Numbered from the stretch's first letter, positions 46,094 through 57,509 are shown. The stretch is DNA of 64,000 nt from Heliomicrobium undosum (GCF_009877425.1 NZ_WXEY01000013.1:19652-83651), one strand, 5' to 3'. Made by a program: numbers and translations. The notes: generated by a model not told the origin, from the sequence alone.

Positions 46094-47290
46094 CTATAGC
46101 CCGTAGGCCTCAGCCAGCAGTTGGATGGGATGAACCACCGGCAGGCCGGTCACGTGGTTGACCTGCAACTGGCACATGCCGCATTCGGTGACAGCCTGTT
46201 TGACGCCGGTGTCTGCGACGGCCCGGACGATGTTCTGGCCGATCTCGTGGGCGATGGGGTATTTTTCTTTTTTGAAGCCGTAGCTGCCGGAGAGGCCGCA
46301 GCAACCGGCGTCAAGAGCGGCCACCTGCAGATCGGGGATGAGCCGCAGGATCTCCTGGGAAGGAACACCGTAGCCGACAGCGCGCAGGTGGCAGGGCTGG
46401 TGGTAGCCGTAGCGCCGGGGCAGCCGTTTCAGGTTCGTGTCCAGTTGCCCCTTCTCATGGAGCAACACGAGGTACTCGAAGGCATCGTAGGTGTTTTCCG
46501 TCACCAGGGCGGTGTCCATGTCGAAGAGTTCGTGGTACTCCTGGCGCAGCATCAGGTTGCAACTCGGGCAGGTGGTGATGACGGCGTAGCCCTCGTTGAT
46601 GTAGCGGTTCAACTTGGCCAGGTTGTTGACGCCGTAGGCTTTGGCCGCGTCCATGAGGCCGTTGGAGACGGTCGGCAGGCCGCAGCAGTTGAAGTCGTCG
46701 ACGACCATCTCGATGCCGTTGTGGGCGAAGACCTTGGCCAGCGCCAGGCCGACCTCGGGGGTGTAGTAGTTGACATAGCAGCCGGGGTAGTAGAGGACCT
46801 TCCCTTTCGGCTTGGCGATCTTTTTCGGCTTGAATTGTTGCAGGAACGTTTTCGAGGCGAAACGCGGGAAGGGCATGCCGGCGGCGACGCCGAAGAAAGC
46901 TTCCCCCATCGCCCGGAAGGGACCGACGCCGGCGGCCCAGTTGACGATGGACGGGGCGATCTGGGCGGCCTTGCAGATCAGTTCGACCCGGCCCAGCACC
47001 TGGTCACGCAGGGGCGCGCCGTTGAGGGCCACGTACTCCCCTTTGGCCTTGCAGTTCATGGTGGCTACGTTGACGCCGGAGGGGCAGACGAAGTCGCAGG
47101 TCTTGCAGTTGCTGCAATAGCCGATGGAGGGATGGACGGCGGCAGGCTCGTCGAGGCGGAAGCGCTCCAGGTCAGGGCCGTTCTGTTTCGGTCCCGCGTA
47201 CTGGTCGGTCACCTTGACGACGGGGCAGTTGGCGACACAGATGTTGCACTTGATGCAGTTGTCGAGGATGAGATGACGGTCCTGACTCAT
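46094..47290 (-). CDS. glpC: Anaerobic glycerol-3-phosphate dehydrogenase subunit C
   Basis: A 398-residue Fe-S subunit. Two [4Fe-4S] motifs (CIKCNICVANCP and CSNCKTCDFVCP) are followed by two CCG domains (GCYVNYYTPEVG...CCGLP and CHLRAVG...CCGLSGSYG). It anchors the GlpAB dimer at the membrane and passes electrons to quinone. ATG 47290 overlaps the glpB stop (ATGA), so translation is coupled. Confidence 0.93.
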   Translation of the reverse strand: MSQDRHLILDNCIKCNICVANCPVVKVTDQYAGPKQNGPDLERFRLDEPAAVHPSIGYCSNCKTCDFVCPSGVNVATMNCKAKGEYVALNGAPLRDQVLGRVELICKAAQIAPSIVNWAAGVGPFRAMGEAFFGVAAGMPFPRFASKTFLQQFKPKKIAKPKGKVLYYPGCYVNYYTPEVGLALAKVFAHNGIEMVVDDFNCCGLPTVSNGLMDAAKAYGVNNLAKLNRYINEGYAVITTCPSCNLMLRQEYHELFDMDTALVTENTYDAFEYLVLLHEKGQLDTNLKRLPRRYGYHQPCHLRAVGYGVPSQEILRLIPDLQVAALDAGCCGLSGSYGFKKEKYPIAHEIGQNIVRAVADTGVKQAVTECGMCQLQVNHVTGLPVVHPIQLLAEAYGL

Positions 47291-48552
47291 TGTGCCACCT
47301 CCCCGGCGAGCTTGCCGGCCTTGTAGCCGGAGGCGACGGCGACGCCGTTGCCGCATTTTTCAATGGGTCCGTTGGCGCCGGCCAGGTTGGCGCCGGTGAT
47401 CCGCACGTTTTCCAGGCAGACCCGGCCCGCCCCGTCAAGGGGCTGCAACCGGTCGTTGACGGCGATGCCGAAGCTGTTGAAGCCGTGCCCGTTCATGGAG
47501 AGGAACTCGCCGGAGGCCCATTTCTCAGCAGTGCGGACAGGCAGGTCGAAGATGACTTCCCGCGCCTCGCCGATCCGGCTGTCGAGGCCGCCGCCGACAA
47601 AGGCGCCTGTGGCCAGGATGTAGGTCTCGGCCGAGAAGGTGAAGGTCTTCCCAGCCCCTTCGGCCGTCACCTGAAGGCAGCGGTTGCCCTCTACCTTGGC
47701 GCCGGTGAAGGTGCAGCCGATGATCACGTCGACGCCGGCGTTGCGCAGGTGCTTGAGCAGCAGTTGCTGCAACCGCTGGCCGGGGAGGGCCGGCGGGATG
47801 TTGGTCACTTCATAGACGGGAGCGCCTAGGGCTTTGGAGAGCCGGCCGGCCACGTCGATATCGAGGCGCTCGCCGAGGACCGGCGGGAAGAGGACGACCG
47901 TGCCATTGACGATATGGGGCTTGATCTGCTCCACCGCTTCCTGGATCCCTTCCGCTTGTTCCAGACGGTGGGCCAAGGTGGTGGCGTAGAGTTTTTTCCA
48001 GGCGCTGCGCAGTCTCACAACTGTCAGTTTGGCTGTGTCAGGCAGGTTGCCGTTGCAGGCCAGGTTGGAGGCCATCACTTCGGGATAGAAATCCTTCAGT
48101 TCCTCATAGCCGACGATGACGATTCGCTTAGCCTTGTCCAGGTCCCTGACGGCCATCGAAGGCGGCGCCAGGAAAGAAGGCCGGAAGGTGCCGACGGCTG
48201 TCGGCAGCAGCCAGTTGGCGCCGCCGTTGTCCCGGTAATGGCAGCCGTAGCGTTCGGTGAGCCCCTGAAAGTAGCGCAGGCTCTCTTCCAGCACGTCGGC
48301 CACTTTGGTGTAGGGGTGCTCGGGATTCACTTCGTTTAAGCGGGCGATCTGGGACAGGGGGTTCTGGCAGACCTGCTGGGGGTCATCGATGTCATATCCC
48401 CAGAGGTCGATGCAGCCCGAAGACAGGCTGAGCGAGCCCATGCCTTTAGCGGCTACAGTGACTCGTTTACCCGATTCGGCCGCTTTGGCGGCGGCCAGCA
48501 GGCCGGACAGTCCGGCGCCTATGATCAACACATCTGTTTTTTTATTCATCAT
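47287..48552 (-). CDS. glpB: Anaerobic glycerol-3-phosphate dehydrogenase subunit B
   Basis: A 421-residue flavoprotein subunit. The N-terminal FAD-binding motif is VLIIGAGLSGLLAA; the C-terminal half has YILATGAFVGGGL and GYKAGKLAGEVAQ. It works with GlpA in the soluble dimer. Start overlaps the glpA stop codon (ATG 48552 or 48549). Confidence 0.92.
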   Translation of the reverse strand: MMNKKTDVLIIGAGLSGLLAAAKAAESGKRVTVAAKGMGSLSLSSGCIDLWGYDIDDPQQVCQNPLSQIARLNEVNPEHPYTKVADVLEESLRYFQGLTERYGCHYRDNGGANWLLPTAVGTFRPSFLAPPSMAVRDLDKAKRIVIVGYEELKDFYPEVMASNLACNGNLPDTAKLTVVRLRSAWKKLYATTLAHRLEQAEGIQEAVEQIKPHIVNGTVVLFPPVLGERLDIDVAGRLSKALGAPVYEVTNIPPALPGQRLQQLLLKHLRNAGVDVIIGCTFTGAKVEGNRCLQVTAEGAGKTFTFSAETYILATGAFVGGGLDSRIGEAREVIFDLPVRTAEKWASGEFLSMNGHGFNSFGIAVNDRLQPLDGAGRVCLENVRITGANLAGANGPIEKCGNGVAVASGYKAGKLAGEVAQ

Positions 48553-50153
48553 TTCATTCTCTCCATGCCGAAGAGTGTGCAGAAGATCTCCGAGGACAGT
48601 TGGGCTTCCCGCAGTTGCTGGCCCCAGAGGACCGCCCGGACGCCCCGCCAGCGGTTTTGCAAAAACTCGGCCAAAAACTCGCGGTGGGTGCCGGTGAACT
48701 GCTTGTGGTCACTCATCGCCCCCAGGGTGCGGTAACTGCAGAAGATGCCCTGGCAGGTGCCCATGCCCATGCGGGTTTTGCGGCGGATGTCGCTCAAGGT
48801 CTTGCTGTCGCCGTCACCGGCCACATGGTCGATCTCGGCGGCGCTGACCATCTCGCACTCGCAGAACATGCGGCGCTTGGCCCGATCCTTCTCCGCCTCG
48901 GCAACGACCTTGGCAAAGTCCTGTCCGAGCCGTTCGGCCGCTTTCTTGGCGCCGGGGACGCCGAAGACCTTTTTCCCCCGTTCCAGCAGTTCGGCCGGCT
49001 GGGCCGCGCTGAGGGGCTCTTCCTTCGTCCGGCAGGGGGTGCTGTTGCCGAGTTTTTTGGCGGCCAGGTCGACGGTCTTTTCGGCCATCAGCCGGAAGGT
49101 GGTGAACTTGCCGCCGACGATGCTGATCAGGCCGGTCAAGCCGTCGCGCTGTTCATGATCGATGAGGGCGAAGTTTCTCGTCACCGCCCGGCCTCCGGCG
49201 CCTTTGTCGGCCTGGTAAAGGGGCCGCACGCCGGCGAAGGCGCGGATGATCCGGTAGTCGTCAATGCGGGGCATCATCTCCCGGCCGACGGCCAGCATGT
49301 CCTGGACCTCTTTATCGGTCGTCTTGAAGCTGTTGGGATCGTCCACCCCCACGGAGGTGGTTCCCAGCAGCGTGATGGTGCCGTGGGGAACGAAGATGTC
49401 GGCGTCGCCAGGGGGTCGCAAGCGGTTGACGACCTGGTTGGTCAACCGGTGGTTGAAGGCGAGCAGGGTGCCCTTGTCCTTGATGATGCTCACGTCGAGA
49501 CCGGCCAGCGCCGTCACCTCGCCTGCCCAGGCGCCGGCGGCGTTGATTACCATCTCGCATTCGATCTGGCGGGTCTCGCCCGTCAGGGTGTTGGTGATCT
49601 CTACACCAGCGACGCGGCCGTTCGAACGATACACCGCCGTCAGTTTGCTGTAGTTGGCCATCTGGGCGCCGTAGCGGCGGGCCGAGTGGACATTGCTCCA
49701 GAGCAGACGGAAGCCGTCGACGGCCGCATCGGGCACCGTAAAGGCGCGGGTGATCTTCGGCGAGAGAACGGGGTACTTCTTGAGCAGCCCTTTGACGTCG
49801 AGTTCTTCCGTTTCGATGCCCGCCTCGGCGCAAGCCTTTACCCACAGTTCGGCGTAAGCCGGGTCGTCGCTCGGAAGCTGGGCGAAGAGGCCGCCCGTCG
49901 GCTCGATGCAGTCGGGCGCCAAACGCCGCAGCAATAGATTCTCCTCGATACACTCTTTCGCCGCCTCTTTGTCTTTGACGGCGTAGCGGCCGCCGCTGTG
50001 CAGCAGCCCGTGGAATCGGGAACTGGTGCCATGGGCCAGGTCGCCCTGCTCGACCAGGAGGGCGGATATGCCCCGCATCGCCAGGTCGCGCAGGATGCCC
50101 GTCCCGGTGGCGCCGCCTCCGATCACCACCACCTGAACGCGTTCGGTTGCCAT
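48549..50153 (-). CDS. glpA: Anaerobic glycerol-3-phosphate dehydrogenase subunit A
   Basis: A 534-residue FAD subunit that oxidises glycerol-3-phosphate to DHAP. FAD motif VVVIGGGATGTGILRDLAMRG, HGTSSRFHGLLHSGGRYA and GLISIVGGKFTTFRLMAEK are typical of GlpA/GlpD. The C-terminal BFD-like [2Fe-2S] region has CECEMVSAAEI and GTCQGIFC, as in GlpA and not GlpD. GGAGG precedes ATG 50153. A terminator-like hairpin (50222-50267) lies 75 bp upstream, as expected for GlpP control. Confidence 0.95.
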   Translation of the reverse strand: MATERVQVVVIGGGATGTGILRDLAMRGISALLVEQGDLAHGTSSRFHGLLHSGGRYAVKDKEAAKECIEENLLLRRLAPDCIEPTGGLFAQLPSDDPAYAELWVKACAEAGIETEELDVKGLLKKYPVLSPKITRAFTVPDAAVDGFRLLWSNVHSARRYGAQMANYSKLTAVYRSNGRVAGVEITNTLTGETRQIECEMVINAAGAWAGEVTALAGLDVSIIKDKGTLLAFNHRLTNQVVNRLRPPGDADIFVPHGTITLLGTTSVGVDDPNSFKTTDKEVQDMLAVGREMMPRIDDYRIIRAFAGVRPLYQADKGAGGRAVTRNFALIDHEQRDGLTGLISIVGGKFTTFRLMAEKTVDLAAKKLGNSTPCRTKEEPLSAAQPAELLERGKKVFGVPGAKKAAERLGQDFAKVVAEAEKDRAKRRMFCECEMVSAAEIDHVAGDGDSKTLSDIRRKTRMGMGTCQGIFCSYRTLGAMSDHKQFTGTHREFLAEFLQNRWRGVRAVLWGQQLREAQLSSEIFCTLFGMERMK

Positions 50154-50221
50154 TTGGTCATCCTCCGTCCGTTTCGTCGTATAAAAAAGGTTCACCCAAT
50201 GCACAATCACCTAAATTTATG

Positions 50222-50267
50222 AAAAAAAGCCGCCAATGCCGGGACTCTTCCGGTACTGCTGCGGCTT
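50222..50267 (-). terminator. Leader terminator of glpABC
   Basis: AAGCCGC and GCGGCTT with an inner CCGG/CCGG pairing are followed by seven T on the minus strand, about 70 bases before the glpA start. It is a likely GlpP-controlled attenuator, although it could also end glpK transcripts. Confidence 0.72.
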
Positions 50268-50269
50268 CT

Positions 50270-50698
50270 CCAAACTCACAAGCCCTTATCAAGTTCTAGC
50301 GTTTTTTTCTCCATAAGATTTGAACGAACTGTTCGGGTGGCGAAAAAAAGTCGGGTTCCGAAAAACTTTATCGAATTGGCCTAGCGGTATGGTCAATAAA
50401 CCCTACGGTTGTGATCGACCCTGCGGCCAGAATTGACGACATCAATGGCACTGTGCGAAAGGGAGAAAGAGGAGCCAGGAGGAGGCGCGCCGGCTGTTGG
50501 ACTGCCAGCGCGGCCTTCCCCCCACTCGCTTTGCTTCTGTGATCCGATGACCCGCTGTTTTGCTGGATCGCGCTATTACTGAAAGCGCATTCACTTCATC
50601 ACCGGTTCACCAAGCCACCGATTTAGAAAGTGACCGGTTCGAAAAGCGACCGGTTTATTGGATCGAAATTCATTGCGTCGCTAACTCGATGCTCCCGA
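50270..50698. other. Intergenic region between glpK and the glpA leader
   Basis: About 430 bp without a convincing gene. Near 50598-50662 short direct repeats of GACCGGTT occur several times. The glpA promoter should lie in its left half, but I could not place it with confidence. Confidence 0.5.
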
Positions 50699-52381
<1,683 letters not shown>

Positions 52382-52472
52382 TCAAGCGTTCGGCGGATGG
52401 GGCGACCCGCCGTTATCACCTTCATGATTGCAGAAAAGGGTCGCTTCTTTGTTTTTGTGTGAAGCGATGCGA

Positions 52473-53183
52473 TTAGGCGCCGAAGAAGGTGGTGTAGAAG
52501 AATGCGCCGACAACCGCGCCGATGACAGGGCCGACGATGGGAACCCAGGAGTAGGCCCAGTCAGAGTCCCGCTTGCCGGGGATGGGCAGGATGGCGTGAG
52601 CGATACGAGGACCAAGGTCGCGGGCAGGGTTCAGGGCGTAACCGGTGGGGCCGCCGAGAGACATACCGAGGACAACGATCAGCAGACCGACGGAGATGGT
52701 GCCGACACCGTCAGCCATCTTGTTGGCGCCGAGGGCGAGGATACCCAGGACGAGCATGGCCGTAGCGATGATTTCGGTGACCACGTTGGCGCCGTAGCTG
52801 CGGATGGCCGGGCCGGTGCAGAAGATGCCCAGTTTGGCGTCAGCATCGCTGGTTTCTTTCCAGTGGGGCAGGTAAGCCAGGTAGACGAGCACTGCGCCAA
52901 GGAAAGCGCCGATCATCTGGGCGGCAATGTAGGTGGGAACCAGGTCCCAGGAGAATTTGCCAATGGCGGCGAGGCCGATGGTCAGCGCGGGGTTCAGGTG
53001 AGCGCCGCTGTACTGGCCGACGCTGAAGGCGGCGATCAGAACGGCGAGACCCCAGGCAACAGTGATGACGATCCAGCCAGCGTTCTGACCTTTCGATTTG
53101 TTCAGCAACACCCCGGCGACAACACCGTCACCCAGGAGAATAAGAATCATCGTACCGATAAGTTCTGCTGCAAACGGCGACAT
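52473..53183 (-). CDS. glpF: Glycerol facilitator (aquaglyceroporin)
   Basis: A 236-residue MIP channel with six membrane helices. The two pore motifs are HLNPALTIG and ALNPARDLGPR; the Asp after the second NPA arginine is the mark of glycerol facilitators rather than water channels. AGGAGG precedes the ATG. A long leader (about 365 nt from the promoter at 53552) carries a hairpin, consistent with antitermination by GlpP. Confidence 0.95.
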   Translation of the reverse strand: MSPFAAELIGTMILILLGDGVVAGVLLNKSKGQNAGWIVITVAWGLAVLIAAFSVGQYSGAHLNPALTIGLAAIGKFSWDLVPTYIAAQMIGAFLGAVLVYLAYLPHWKETSDADAKLGIFCTGPAIRSYGANVVTEIIATAMLVLGILALGANKMADGVGTISVGLLIVVLGMSLGGPTGYALNPARDLGPRIAHAILPIPGKRDSDWAYSWVPIVGPVIGAVVGAFFYTTFFGA

Positions 53184-53471
53184 AGTTTGTCCTCCTCGTA
53201 CTGTTTTTCCTTCTGCTTCTTCGCGTGCAACCAGCGGATACGCCTCGCCGGTTTGTCACTTGCGACATGCCCCATATGGTTTTTCATCGCTTGAATCGGA
53301 ATCATCCCCCTTGCCGGTGTTATCCGGAGCAATCGGAGGTTGGCCGCTTTTTTACAGATCACTCCCTTCGTTGCGTAAGATTTCACGACCACATCTTCGC
53401 GCACGAAAGGTTCGAGCGTCTTAGCGGCCGTCTCCTGAACTCCAAAGCCCGGGTTCAGCGAGCAAAACATA

Positions 53472-53514
53472 TAACCCCCAATTCGACATCCAGTGGATGC
53501 CGCATCGGGGGTTA
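53472..53514 (-). terminator. glpF leader hairpin, candidate GlpP target
   Basis: TAACCCCC and GGGGGTTA pair around an inner GCATCCACTGGATG hairpin; a modest T-rich run follows. It sits about 40 bases after the predicted glpF transcription start. Confidence 0.6.
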
Positions 53515-53551
53515 ACTCTTTTACTCCTAACCCGATATCAAATTGTTCTTA

Positions 53552-53579
53552 GTTATAACATTCTTCATCTTCGGGTAAA
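53552..53579 (-). promoter_or_regulatory. Candidate glpF promoter
   Basis: Minus-strand TTTACC (53574-53579) and TATAAC (53552-53557) are 16 bases apart in an AT-rich region. Confidence 0.45.
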
Positions 53580-53656
53580 TTCCTGCTGAAAAATTAAAAT
53601 TATTTTAAATTTACTGACTGACTCTGCGAGGTTTCTTACAACCCATCACACCCCTT

Positions 53657-53707
53657 GAAAAAAAGTAAACCCCGAAAAAGCATCCGATTGATGCGTTCTC
53701 GGGGGTT
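53657..53707 (-). terminator. Probable glpP terminator
   Basis: AACCCCCGA pairs with TCGGGGTTT with an inner GCATC/GATGC pairing; the minus strand then runs ACTTTTTTT. Confidence 0.75.
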
Positions 53708-53803
53708 CTCTACACTCCAACCCATCGTTCACGTTGTCTCAAGTTTTCTTAAGTGCTTATTCGACATGGCAATCGAAATCCCTGCTTGCTCGTTAAAAAA
53801 ATG

Positions 53804-54373
53804 TTAAGAACATAGCCAGAGATGGCGCAGGCTCGTCGACACGGCATCGATCCCTTTCTCGAAAGCTTGTCGCACATCTGCCTCGGAACGCAACAGCCCT
53901 CCGGCGAGGACAGGGACGCCGAGAGACTTCTTTAAGTCATGAATGACGAAGCGAGGAACGGTGGCCGGCAGGATCTCCACAGCGCTGGGCTTGACATCGC
54001 CGGCGACGCGGATAGCCGTCTTGATCGATTCGGAATCGACGATGAACACCCGCTGGACAACCCAGAGGCCTTCGTCGAGTGTGAGTTTGACCAGGTTCGA
54101 CTTGGTGGTGACGATGCCGTGGACGCCCATGCGCTTGAGCAGATGGATGCCTGCCTTGTCCTTCCCAATCCCTTCGATGAGATCGATATGGGCGAGCACG
54201 TTTTTTTGCGCCACTCGGATCCGTTTGATCGCGTTGGGCAGTTGGTTGACGTCACCGCCAAGAAGAAAGATCGTGCGAATCTTGGGATGGCCGATTAGTT
54301 CTTCCAGATCCTCGAGCCGCCGAAGGGCGCCTCCGATCTTGGTTCCTTCCATGATCGTTTCTAAAAATCCCAT
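53804..54373 (-). CDS. glpP: Glycerol-3-phosphate responsive antiterminator
   Basis: A 189-residue GlpP-family protein with the TIM-barrel-like pattern IFLLGGDVNQL, VLAHIDLIEGIGKDKAG, GVHGIVTTKSNLVK, VFIVDSESIKTA and VPVLAGGLLRSEADVRQA. In B. subtilis GlpP binds glp leader RNA with glycerol-3-phosphate and lets polymerase read through the terminator. Hairpins upstream of glpF and glpA here are the expected targets. GGGAGG before ATG 54373 sets the start. It ends about 100 bp before its own terminator. Confidence 0.93.
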   Translation of the reverse strand: MGFLETIMEGTKIGGALRRLEDLEELIGHPKIRTIFLLGGDVNQLPNAIKRIRVAQKNVLAHIDLIEGIGKDKAGIHLLKRMGVHGIVTTKSNLVKLTLDEGLWVVQRVFIVDSESIKTAIRVAGDVKPSAVEILPATVPRFVIHDLKKSLGVPVLAGGLLRSEADVRQAFEKGIDAVSTSLRHLWLCS

Positions 54374-54416
54374 ACTACCTCCCGAACACTGAATCTGCCG
54401 CATTGTATTTGTTCAT

Positions 54417-55403
54417 TCATTCTCCATCTTTCGTGCCAAATCCTGCGTTTCCCCAATATCCGGCCAAGACCGAACCGGTCAGGTTCTGCCAGACACTGAA
54501 AAGGGCGCCGGGGACTGCAGCCAGGGGATCGAGGTGCGCCATGGCCAGGGCGGCGGCGAGTCCTGAGTTCTCCACCCCGATGGTGAAGGCGAGCGCCCTC
54601 GCCTTGCTTGCCCCCAGGCCGGCTGACCGCGCCGCGTTGAACCCGGCGGCCAGGCCGGCTCCGTTGTGCAACGTCACGGCGGTAAGGGCGATCCAAGCGA
54701 CGGTGAAGAGTTTTGCGGCGTTCAGAGCGATGACGATGGCGATGATGAAGACGATGGTGACGACCGACAGAAGGGGGACGATCATCCGCAGGCGCTCAAC
54801 AGTGCCAGCGAAGAGGACGCGCAAAACCAGTCCCACCGAGACCGGCAATAGCACGATCCGCAGGATATCCGCCAGCAGGTCCTCCGCTCGGACGGGGATC
54901 AAGGCGCCGGCCAGTGCTAGGAAGATGTAGGGCGTCAGCACCGGAGCGAGCAGGGTGTTGACGCTGGACAGGGTGATGGAGAGCGCCGTATCTCCCTTGG
55001 CCAGGTAGGTGAGCACATTCGATGCGGTCCCGCTGGGGCAGCAGCCGACCAAGATCACGCCGGCAGCCAACTCAGGCGGGAGCGACAGCACCCTGGCCAC
55101 AACAAAACCGGCCAAGGGCATGATCAGATAGCGTAGTGCGACCCCGTAAAAGACATCTCGCGGGCGCGTGAGGATGAGCCGGAAATCGACAGGGGTGAGT
55201 GTCAGCCCCATGCCAAGCATCACCAGACCGAGCAACGAGGGGACTGCCCCCCGGTAGGGCTGGAACAGCGCTGGGTGGATCAAGGCGTAAACGGAGAAGA
55301 GGATGACCCAGAGGGGAAACAACCGGGTGATGAATTGGGCTGCTTTATCGATGGCGCGCAAGGGATACTTCCTCTCGATCATTTTTGGTTGCTCTTCTAC
55401 CAT
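54417..55403 (-). CDS. Bile acid:sodium symporter (BASS) family transporter
   Basis: A 328-residue membrane protein with about nine to ten helices. Family motifs are LGLVMLGMGLTLTP, VGCCPSGTASNVLTYLAKGD and the sodium-site region FTIGVENSGLAAALA. Bacterial members carry organic acids such as pantoate or other anions; the substrate here is unknown. Start is uncertain: ATG 55403 has no clear RBS, while a TTG fourteen codons later follows GAGAGGAAG. It lies 43 bp upstream of glpP on the same strand, but a link to glycerol is not established. Confidence 0.84.
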   Translation of the reverse strand: MVEEQPKMIERKYPLRAIDKAAQFITRLFPLWVILFSVYALIHPALFQPYRGAVPSLLGLVMLGMGLTLTPVDFRLILTRPRDVFYGVALRYLIMPLAGFVVARVLSLPPELAAGVILVGCCPSGTASNVLTYLAKGDTALSITLSSVNTLLAPVLTPYIFLALAGALIPVRAEDLLADILRIVLLPVSVGLVLRVLFAGTVERLRMIVPLLSVVTIVFIIAIVIALNAAKLFTVAWIALTAVTLHNGAGLAAGFNAARSAGLGASKARALAFTIGVENSGLAAALAMAHLDPLAAVPGALFSVWQNLTGSVLAGYWGNAGFGTKDGE

Positions 55404-55597
55404 GTGTTCCGATTTTGTCCCACAGGCGCAGTCGCTATGCTCAAGCGGGTTCTATTTTTCATGCAAAAAAAAGACACCGATCACTTTTTGATCAGCGTCG
55501 CCGCCTGCCGGTAAATCGTCGTCTGTCAATAGAAAAGGCCTGACTGCCGATAAAACTGCTTCAATTTCTTTAAACCTATGTTAATGCTAGTGGTTTG

Positions 55598-57394
55598 TCA
55601 CCGTATCACATAGTAGTACGGATCGACAGCCTTTCCGTGAAAACGCACCTCAAAGTGCAGGTGCGGTCCCGTGGTCCGGCCCGTGTTGCCGACCTCAGCG
55701 ATGGACTGTCCCTGGGCGACCCTTTCTCCAACATTGACGTAGATCTTGTGGGCATGGGCATAGCCTGTCACAATCCCATCACCGTGATCGATCTCCAGAT
55801 GATTTCCATAGGTAGGATGGTCCATTTGCACCTTCGATACTGTTCCATCAGCGACCGCCACAATCGGAGTCCCCCGGCGGGCCGAAAGGTCGATCCCCTC
55901 ATGAGGCGCCCACTCTCGGGTTACCGGATGCCGTTGAAAACCGTAGTAACGGGTGGGGACGATTTTCGCCAAAGGCGGGATCAGACCGGAACGGCGTGCC
56001 GCTTCTTTCTCGATGGCCTCAGCCACAATTTCCAGTTCAACGCTGTTGGAGGCTTTAACCAGCAGAACCCCTTCTTCCGGCAACAGGTTCAGGGCCAGAT
56101 CAACGATGTGATCTTTCCTCCATTGCTTCGAGGCGTAGATCACCGTTCCTCCCGCTTCCTGCGCCCCTGCCGCCATGTTTTCGGCGTATTGTCCCAGGGC
56201 GATCAGGGCAATGCCAAGTTCTGCTGCAAGCCTCCCCACGGCCCGGTGCTGCTCGGGCGCCTCCTCGCCGAGGTTGCTCATGGTCCCGAGGACTGCCAGG
56301 CGTTTCCCCTCTTCTGCCAGTTTCGACGCGCTTTCCAAAGAGGCCGACATGGAGTGCGGGTTGGCGTTGTAGGTGGCGTCGATCAGCAGTCGCCTCCCTG
56401 GTAGGCGGATAGGGGAAAAACGCCCCGGTGTTTGCTGAACCTTGGTCAATCCGATGGCGATCGACTCCGGGGAAAGACCCACATGGTCGGCTACAACTGC
56501 GGTCAGCAGCGCGTCGATTACTGCCGGACGACCGTAGAATCCGGGCAGTTCCACCTCGACCTCCCGCTCCAAACCGCAGAGTTGAAAGCGCGTTCCGTTG
56601 CGGTGCACCTGGATCCCCTCCGCCCAGAGGAAAAGATCCTCCCGCTCACGCTCCAGCCCCACCCAGCGAACAGGCGCCTTGCAGCGTGAAAGATCGAGGC
56701 TCCGGCAACCCGGGTCGTCACCGTTTAAAACCAGCAATCCCTTTTCGGGAAGGTGTCTCAGCAACTTCTGCTTTTCCCGGAGGACACCCTCTCTCCCCCC
56801 AAGGTCTTCTGCGTGGCCAAGACCGATACAAGTGATCACGCCGATCTCCGGCGCCGCCAGGCGGGCGCCAAAATCGATGCTGTCAGGGATATAAGCGCCA
56901 ACTTCGAGAACCCCGAAGTCGTGGCGTGGACGGAGGCGGAAGAGCGTATACCCGATCCCGTAGGGACCGTTGTAGTTACGCCAGTTTTTTTGCACCTCTC
57001 CCCCTTCGGCCAGTACAGCGGCGATCATCTCCTTGGTGGTCGTTTTTCCCGCCGAGCCGGTTACCGCAATGATGCGCGCCTTGCAGCGACGCCGGTACGC
57101 CTTGACCAGTTTGAAATAGGCGTCCCGCACCGAGTTTGCGCTGATGACAGGCACAGCGGCATTGGCTGCCGCTGCAGCAACCCGTGCCGGAAGCACGAGA
57201 GCGCCTACACCCTGGCGGGCAGCGCGGGCGGCGTATCCCGCAGGATCGGCGATTTTCACCAGAGGGATCAAGACATCGCCCTTGCCACAGTCGGCCAATC
57301 GCTCACAGACATAGCGGACTGGATCCTCCGGGCGCCCAGACAGGAGCTGCCCCCCTGTGATGGCAGCGATGGCGCCGACGTTCCATTCGTTCAC
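55598..57394 (-). CDS. MurF-type ligase fused to an M23 endopeptidase domain
   Basis: A 598-residue protein in one open frame. Residues 1-460 are a MurF-like Mur ligase: ATP loop AVTGSAGKTTTKEM, NWRNYNGPYGIGYTL, LGHAEDLGGREGVLREK, DATYNANPHSMSASL. This step adds D-Ala-D-Ala to the UDP-MurNAc-tripeptide in the cytoplasm. Residues 478-598 are a complete M23/LytM metallopeptidase: HEGID (His498, Asp502), GHLE-like NHLEIDHG and GPHLHFEV (His578/580). No signal peptide or membrane helix exists. GTG 57394 follows GGAGGT by seven bases. It lies downstream of murJ. A cytosolic peptidoglycan endopeptidase is unexpected. Confidence 0.88.
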   Translation of the reverse strand: MNEWNVGAIAAITGGQLLSGRPEDPVRYVCERLADCGKGDVLIPLVKIADPAGYAARAARQGVGALVLPARVAAAAANAAVPVISANSVRDAYFKLVKAYRRRCKARIIAVTGSAGKTTTKEMIAAVLAEGGEVQKNWRNYNGPYGIGYTLFRLRPRHDFGVLEVGAYIPDSIDFGARLAAPEIGVITCIGLGHAEDLGGREGVLREKQKLLRHLPEKGLLVLNGDDPGCRSLDLSRCKAPVRWVGLEREREDLFLWAEGIQVHRNGTRFQLCGLEREVEVELPGFYGRPAVIDALLTAVVADHVGLSPESIAIGLTKVQQTPGRFSPIRLPGRRLLIDATYNANPHSMSASLESASKLAEEGKRLAVLGTMSNLGEEAPEQHRAVGRLAAELGIALIALGQYAENMAAGAQEAGGTVIYASKQWRKDHIVDLALNLLPEEGVLLVKASNSVELEIVAEAIEKEAARRSGLIPPLAKIVPTRYYGFQRHPVTREWAPHEGIDLSARRGTPIVAVADGTVSKVQMDHPTYGNHLEIDHGDGIVTGYAHAHKIYVNVGERVAQGQSIAEVGNTGRTTGPHLHFEVRFHGKAVDPYYYVIR

Positions 57395-57509
57395 GGGCAC
57401 TACCTCCGATAGGGAATTTCCAATCGTATATACTACCAAAATATGGCATGATAGTCCGACTGTTACCCTACCGGGTTCATGTCTCAGGGATCACTGCGGC
57501 GTTTTACCC

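Larger units (their letters stand above)
53184..53803 (-). other. glpF leader and glpP 3' region
   Basis: The 620-bp gap contains the glpF promoter, its leader hairpin (53472-53514) and the probable glpP terminator (53657-53707). Both hairpins carry GCATC/GATGC-type inner pairs. No gene is supported inside. Confidence 0.65.

Noticed and set aside
48600..49937. Plus-strand ORF of 445 codons
   Set aside because: It is antisense to glpA, where every conserved motif lies on the minus strand.
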